From Bin52 sp965243345 (GTDB taxonomy: Bacteria; Pseudomonadota; Alphaproteobacteria; Thalassobaculales; Thalassobaculaceae): 64,000 nucleotides of DNA. A program made the position numbers and the translations under genes. This document shows positions 60,512-64,000 of the stretch, in pieces (the stretch's first letter is position 1; each line of letters starts with the position of its first letter). The notes beneath the pieces were generated by a model that was given only the letters and a program-made list of their open reading frames with translations, had not been told where the DNA came from and made no database searches. The stretch is from NCBI GenBank assembly GCA_965243345.1, contig CBDEUR010000003.1:2790001-2854000 (forward strand), in the 5' to 3' direction.

Positions 60512-62650
60512 ATGATCCGGGGCATCGGCGGCTCGACGCTCCGGGGCGGTCAGACCGTCTTCCACGGCATCCGCATGTGGGGCCAGCTGTTCCAGGCCGC
60601 CATGCTGTTCGCCGCCTTCACCACCGTCGCGGTGCCGGCCTGGAACCTGTGGCGCTCGACCTCGGGCGCGGAGTGGTACGCCGCCGGCATGGTGACGCTG
60701 GCCGAGAGCAAGCTCGCGCTCGGCTACGACCCGGACTCGGGCCAGGAGATCCGCTTCCCCGACGGCACGGTGCGTTCGCTCGCCATCGAGGATATCGCCG
60801 CTTCGGTCCCGGCCTTGCAGGCGCGCGAGCGGATCCTGGACGAGATGCTGGCGAGCGCATGGCTGGGCTTCAAGGTCGGAGGCAGCATGATCGCGCTGTT
60901 CCTCGCCGTCTTCTGGTATCGCGGCGCGCAGCTCGGGCGGCAGAGGCGCATCAGGGGCGCCGAGATGGTGAGCGCGGCGGAGTTGCGCCGCCGCGTGCAG
61001 GCGCCCCGGGTGCGGCTTCTGGCGCGGCTTCCGGGCGGGCGGCGGTTCCGCCCCTACGCCATCGCCGGCATTCCCTACCCGGAGCGCACCGAGACCCAGC
61101 ACACGATCGTCTCGGGCACCACGGGCTCGGGCAAGACCGTGCTGATCTCCGACCTGGTGGGCCAGATCCGGGCAAGGGGCGAGCGCTGCGTGATCTACGA
61201 CAAGATGGGCTCCTACACCCAGACCTTCTTCGATCCGGCCCGCGACGTGCTGATGAACCCGCTCGATGCGCGGGCGCCCCGCTGGTCGCCCTTCCTGGAG
61301 GCCAGGGGGCCGCGCGACTTCGACATGATGGCCGCCGCGCTGATCCCGCAGCAGAAGGACACCGTGGACCCGTTCTGGGTCACCGCCGCCCGTCAGCTCT
61401 TCTCCAACGGCGCCGGCGTGCTCCGGCAGAAGGGCGAGACCCGCAACCGGGTGCTGGTCGAGCATCTCCTGAAGACCGACCTGACGGCGCTCGCCCAGGC
61501 GATGGAAGGCACCGTGGCGCAGTCCATCGTCGATCCGGAGAACCCGAAGACCGCGCTCTCGGTGCGCGCCATGCTGACCGCCAATCTCGCCGCCTTCGAG
61601 TTCCTGCCCGACGAGGGCAAGCCCTTCTCGATCCGCGAGTGGGTCTCCGACGAGGAGCGGCAGGGCTTCCTGTTCCTCACGTCAAGGGGCGACCAGCACG
61701 CATCCCTGCGCGGGCTGATCTCGACCTGGCTGGAGATCGCGGTCAACGCTATGCTGTCGCTCGCCCAGGACGACGGCCGGCGCATCTGGGTCATCCTCGA
61801 CGAGCTGCCGACCCTCCACCAGGTGCCGAGCCTCCAGCCCGGGCTCGCCGAATCCCGCCAGTTCGGCGGCTGCTTCGTGCTCGGCGTCCAGGTCGCCTCG
61901 GCGCTCCGCGACCTCTATGGCAGGAACGGCGCCGAGACGATTTCCGGGCTCTGCGGCACCCGCGTGGTGCTGGCGGCACCCGACCGCGACACCGCGCAAT
62001 GGTCGGCCGACAGTCTCGGCCGCAGCGAGGTCGAGGAGATATCCGAGGGCTATTCCTACGGCGCCAACACCATCCGAGATGGCGTCTCGCTGACGCCGCG
62101 CCGCGAGCTCAGGGCGCTGGCGCTGCCGTCCGAGATCATGCGGCTGGAGAACCTCTCGGGCTATCTCAAGTTCCCCGGCCCCTTCCCGGTCGCCTCCATC
62201 AAGCTGAAATACGTCTCCCGGCCGAAGGCGGCCGAGCGGTTCATGCCCCGCGAGGAAGGGCCGGGGCCGACAGATGATGCCGACGGTGCGGTGGAGGAAA
62301 CGGATGCGGTTCCGGTGGGCGACGGCGGGCTTGCGATCCCGGATCCGGACGGCAAGACGGATGCCTCTCGAAACCCCGCGCCGCCGTCGGGTAGCCGCGC
62401 CGACGATTCCCGTCATGTGCAGGGCGAGCTGCCGCTGCTGCCGGAGATGTCCGGCAAGGCGGCGGGCGGGCAGGCCGGGGCGGACGACCCGGCCGGAGGA
62501 GCGGGCACGGCGGAAACCTCTGCAAGCGAGGACGGCAAGCCGGAGGTCGAAACCGGCCACGGGCCGAAACGTCCGGTGTCCGCGGCGCGGAAACCGACCG
62601 CGCGGCCGCGTGTCGGCCCGCCTGTCGCCGACCGACCGGACTGGGGCTGA
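60512..62650 (+). CDS. traD: Type IV coupling protein TraD, module 2
   Basis: A 712-residue ATPase. ATG at 60512 (MIRGIGGSTLRGG). Membrane segments at residues ~30-50 and ~122-142; Walker A GTTGSGKTVLISDL and Walker B IWVILDELPTLHQVPSL. The ATPase core is nearly identical to module 1, whereas the acidic, Pro/Gly-rich C-terminal ~130 residues are not; that tail is where F-like TraD contacts its relaxosome. It ends one base before the relaxase ATG. Confidence 0.95.
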   Translation: MIRGIGGSTLRGGQTVFHGIRMWGQLFQAAMLFAAFTTVAVPAWNLWRSTSGAEWYAAGMVTLAESKLALGYDPDSGQEIRFPDGTVRSLAIEDIAASVPALQARERILDEMLASAWLGFKVGGSMIALFLAVFWYRGAQLGRQRRIRGAEMVSAAELRRRVQAPRVRLLARLPGGRRFRPYAIAGIPYPERTETQHTIVSGTTGSGKTVLISDLVGQIRARGERCVIYDKMGSYTQTFFDPARDVLMNPLDARAPRWSPFLEARGPRDFDMMAAALIPQQKDTVDPFWVTAARQLFSNGAGVLRQKGETRNRVLVEHLLKTDLTALAQAMEGTVAQSIVDPENPKTALSVRAMLTANLAAFEFLPDEGKPFSIREWVSDEERQGFLFLTSRGDQHASLRGLISTWLEIAVNAMLSLAQDDGRRIWVILDELPTLHQVPSLQPGLAESRQFGGCFVLGVQVASALRDLYGRNGAETISGLCGTRVVLAAPDRDTAQWSADSLGRSEVEEISEGYSYGANTIRDGVSLTPRRELRALALPSEIMRLENLSGYLKFPGPFPVASIKLKYVSRPKAAERFMPREEGPGPTDDADGAVEETDAVPVGDGGLAIPDPDGKTDASRNPAPPSGSRADDSRHVQGELPLLPEMSGKAAGGQAGADDPAGGAGTAETSASEDGKPEVETGHGPKRPVSAARKPTARPRVGPPVADRPDWG

Positions 62651-62651
62651 G

Positions 62652-64000
62652 ATGCTCTCGATCGGCGCACTGGCTTCGGCATCGCAGGGCGCGTCCTATT
62701 ACGAGCGCGACGGCTATTATGCGAAGGACGATCCCGAGCACCGCGAGGCGAGCGCCTGGGCCGGCAAGGGCGCGGAAGAGCTCGGGCTGAAGGGGCCGGT
62801 CGATCCCGACACCTTTCGCGCCGTCCTCGAAGGCAGGGTGCCGGACGGCTCGGGAAAGCAGCTCGGCAAGCGGGGCAAGGACGGCGAAATCCATCACCGC
62901 CCCGGGCGCGACCTGACCTTCAGTGCGCCCAAGTCGGTCTCCATCGCCGCCCTGGTCGGCGGCGACGACCGCATCGTCGAGGCCCACGACCGGGCCGTCG
63001 CGGCGACGCTGGCCTGGGTCGAAAGGAACGCCGCCGAGACCCGTATGAAGGACCCCGGATCGGGTCCGGGGCAAGTCCCCGAGACCGGGCGAATGGCGCG
63101 GGTCGGCGGCCAGAAGATCGTCGCCGGAACCTTCCGTCACGACACCTCGCGCAACCTCGACCCCCAGCTCCACACCCATGCCGTGCTGGCCAACATGGTG
63201 CAGGGCGCGGACGGCAAGTGGCGGACCATGGCCAACGAGGGCCTCTACGCGAAGCAGAAGCTGATCGGCATGCTCTACCGCAACGAGCTCGCCGCCGGTC
63301 TTGCGAAGCTCGGCTACGGCATCGAGAAGAGCCACGCCGACGGCCGTTTTGAGATCGCCGGGGTGCCGCGCGAGGTGGTGACAGCCTTCTCGACGAGGCG
63401 GGCGGAGATCGAGGCGGCGATGGAGGCGCGCGGCCTCGGCGCCTCGGCCGACAATCCGCGCCTGGCCGAGCGGGCGGCGCTGATGACGCGGGCGGCCAAG
63501 CGGGACATCGACCGCCGGGAGTTGCGCGGCGTCTGGCGCCACCAGGCCGCCGATCTCGGCTTCGATGCCCGCGGGCTGGTCGCGGAAGCGGCGGAAAAGT
63601 CCGCCTCGCCGGAGCGGGAAGCGACGGCGGAACCGGCTCCCTCGCCGGGACGGGATGCACGACCCGCGCCACGGACGCCGCTGGAACCGGGGGTCGCGCC
63701 GCATGGTAGCGGCGGTTCGGGCAAGGCAACCGGCAGCAGGCGGCAGGCGGAACTGCCTCTCGACGGGCGCGATGCGGCCGTCGAAGCCGCGCCGCCGTCG
63801 CCCGCGTCGGAAGCGGTCGGCTGGGCGCTGGCGCACCTCTCGGAACGGGAAGCGGTGTTCGCCCGCGCCGACCTGCTCGCGGCCGCGCTTGCCCATGCGC
63901 CGGGCGCGGTCGCGATCGACGAGGCCGAGCGCGAGGTTGCCGCCGTGGAGAAGGCGGGAACGCTGCATGCCGTCGATATCCCCGGCGCGGAGGACTCGCT
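62652..64000 (+). CDS. traI: MobF-type conjugative relaxase, N-terminal part (module 2, cut by window edge)
   Basis: The first 449 residues are present. SYYERDGYY catalytic tyrosines, FRHDTSRN and LDPQLHTHAVLANM metal site are intact. Relative to module 1, eight extra residues (GSGPGQVP within MKDPGSGPGQVPETG) lie between the tyrosines and the histidine site, from a 24-bp palindromic unit. The segment after residue ~310 (linker to the helicase) is diverged. The helicase domain lies beyond the window. Confidence 0.95.
   Translation, partial: MLSIGALASASQGASYYERDGYYAKDDPEHREASAWAGKGAEELGLKGPVDPDTFRAVLEGRVPDGSGKQLGKRGKDGEIHHRPGRDLTFSAPKSVSIAALVGGDDRIVEAHDRAVAATLAWVERNAAETRMKDPGSGPGQVPETGRMARVGGQKIVAGTFRHDTSRNLDPQLHTHAVLANMVQGADGKWRTMANEGLYAKQKLIGMLYRNELAAGLAKLGYGIEKSHADGRFEIAGVPREVVTAFSTRRAEIEAAMEARGLGASADNPRLAERAALMTRAAKRDIDRRELRGVWRHQAADLGFDARGLVAEAAEKSASPEREATAEPAPSPGRDARPAPRTPLEPGVAPHGSGGSGKATGSRRQAELPLDGRDAAVEAAPPSPASEAVGWALAHLSEREAVFARADLLAAALAHAPGAVAIDEAEREVAAVEKAGTLHAVDIPGAEDS
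63053..63075. repeat. Palindromic unit inserted in the relaxase (module 2), filled site
   Basis: CCCCGGATCGGGTCCGGGG plus CAAG. Against module 1 (GACCCC then GACACCGGG), exactly 24 bp (63057-63080) are gained and the frame is kept. Confidence 0.88.

Overview
The window is about 70% GC. Its gene content points to an alphaproteobacterium: a DUF2493 protein, a DUF6499/DUF2285-type protein, P4-like integrases, an F-type conjugation system with a TrwC/TraI relaxase, and a Calx-beta autotransporter. No genus can be named. Nearly all of it is integrated mobile DNA. Its main structure is two complete or nearly complete F-type (MPF-F) conjugation modules that are homologous, have the same gene order, and sit head to head. 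Copy 1 runs leftward from 36.5 kb to 12.1 kb on the minus strand. Copy 2 runs rightward from 42.2 kb to the window end, where its relaxase is cut off.

Left to right: a truncated IS1634-like transposase (1-483); a DUF2493 protein; a 650-bp spacer; two overlapping tyrosine recombinases (2.3-4.7 kb); a frameshifted DUF6499/DUF2285-like gene; a 1,769-residue Calx-beta autotransporter on the minus strand (5.5-10.8 kb), whose 5' end carries ten copies of a 7-bp repeat next to a promoter-like sequence; a 1.2-kb non-coding stretch with an iteron-like cluster; then conjugation copy 1, read from its relaxase end. Both copies have the order HTH regulator, traA, traL, traE, traK, traB, traV, traC, an HD-like protein, trbI, an S26 peptidase, traW, ssb, traU, trbC, traN, traF, traH, traG, an oppositely oriented small membrane protein, traD, relaxase. 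Copy 1 adds a NYN-domain and a putative ribbon-helix-helix gene after the relaxase. Most junctions are 1-4-bp overlaps, so each block probably acts as one translationally coupled operon. A second transcription start is likely at the divergent traD/small-gene interval.

Between the modules (36.5-42.2 kb) lie two co-directional, lower-GC genes of unknown function, one with a HEPN-type Rx4H motif. A bidirectional terminator follows, directly abutting the displaced 3' half of an initiator tRNA-fMet gene, which is an attachment site. Then come a tyrosine integrase and a NYN-domain gene that belong to the right-hand element. The simplest reading is two related integrative conjugative elements in inverted orientation, each with its own integrase(s).

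Comparing the copies is informative. A 24-bp palindromic unit has inserted, with net gains of exactly 24 bp, at three places in copy 2 relative to copy 1: traV, the relaxase, and the 5' region of the small gene. Related units are scattered through coding DNA in both copies. A TGGTCG-N16-CGACCA inverted repeat is conserved upstream of the regulator in both. The small membrane gene between traG and traD holds the position of traS of the F plasmid and has diverged far more than most of its neighbours, as an entry-exclusion factor might. All identity estimates were made by eye.
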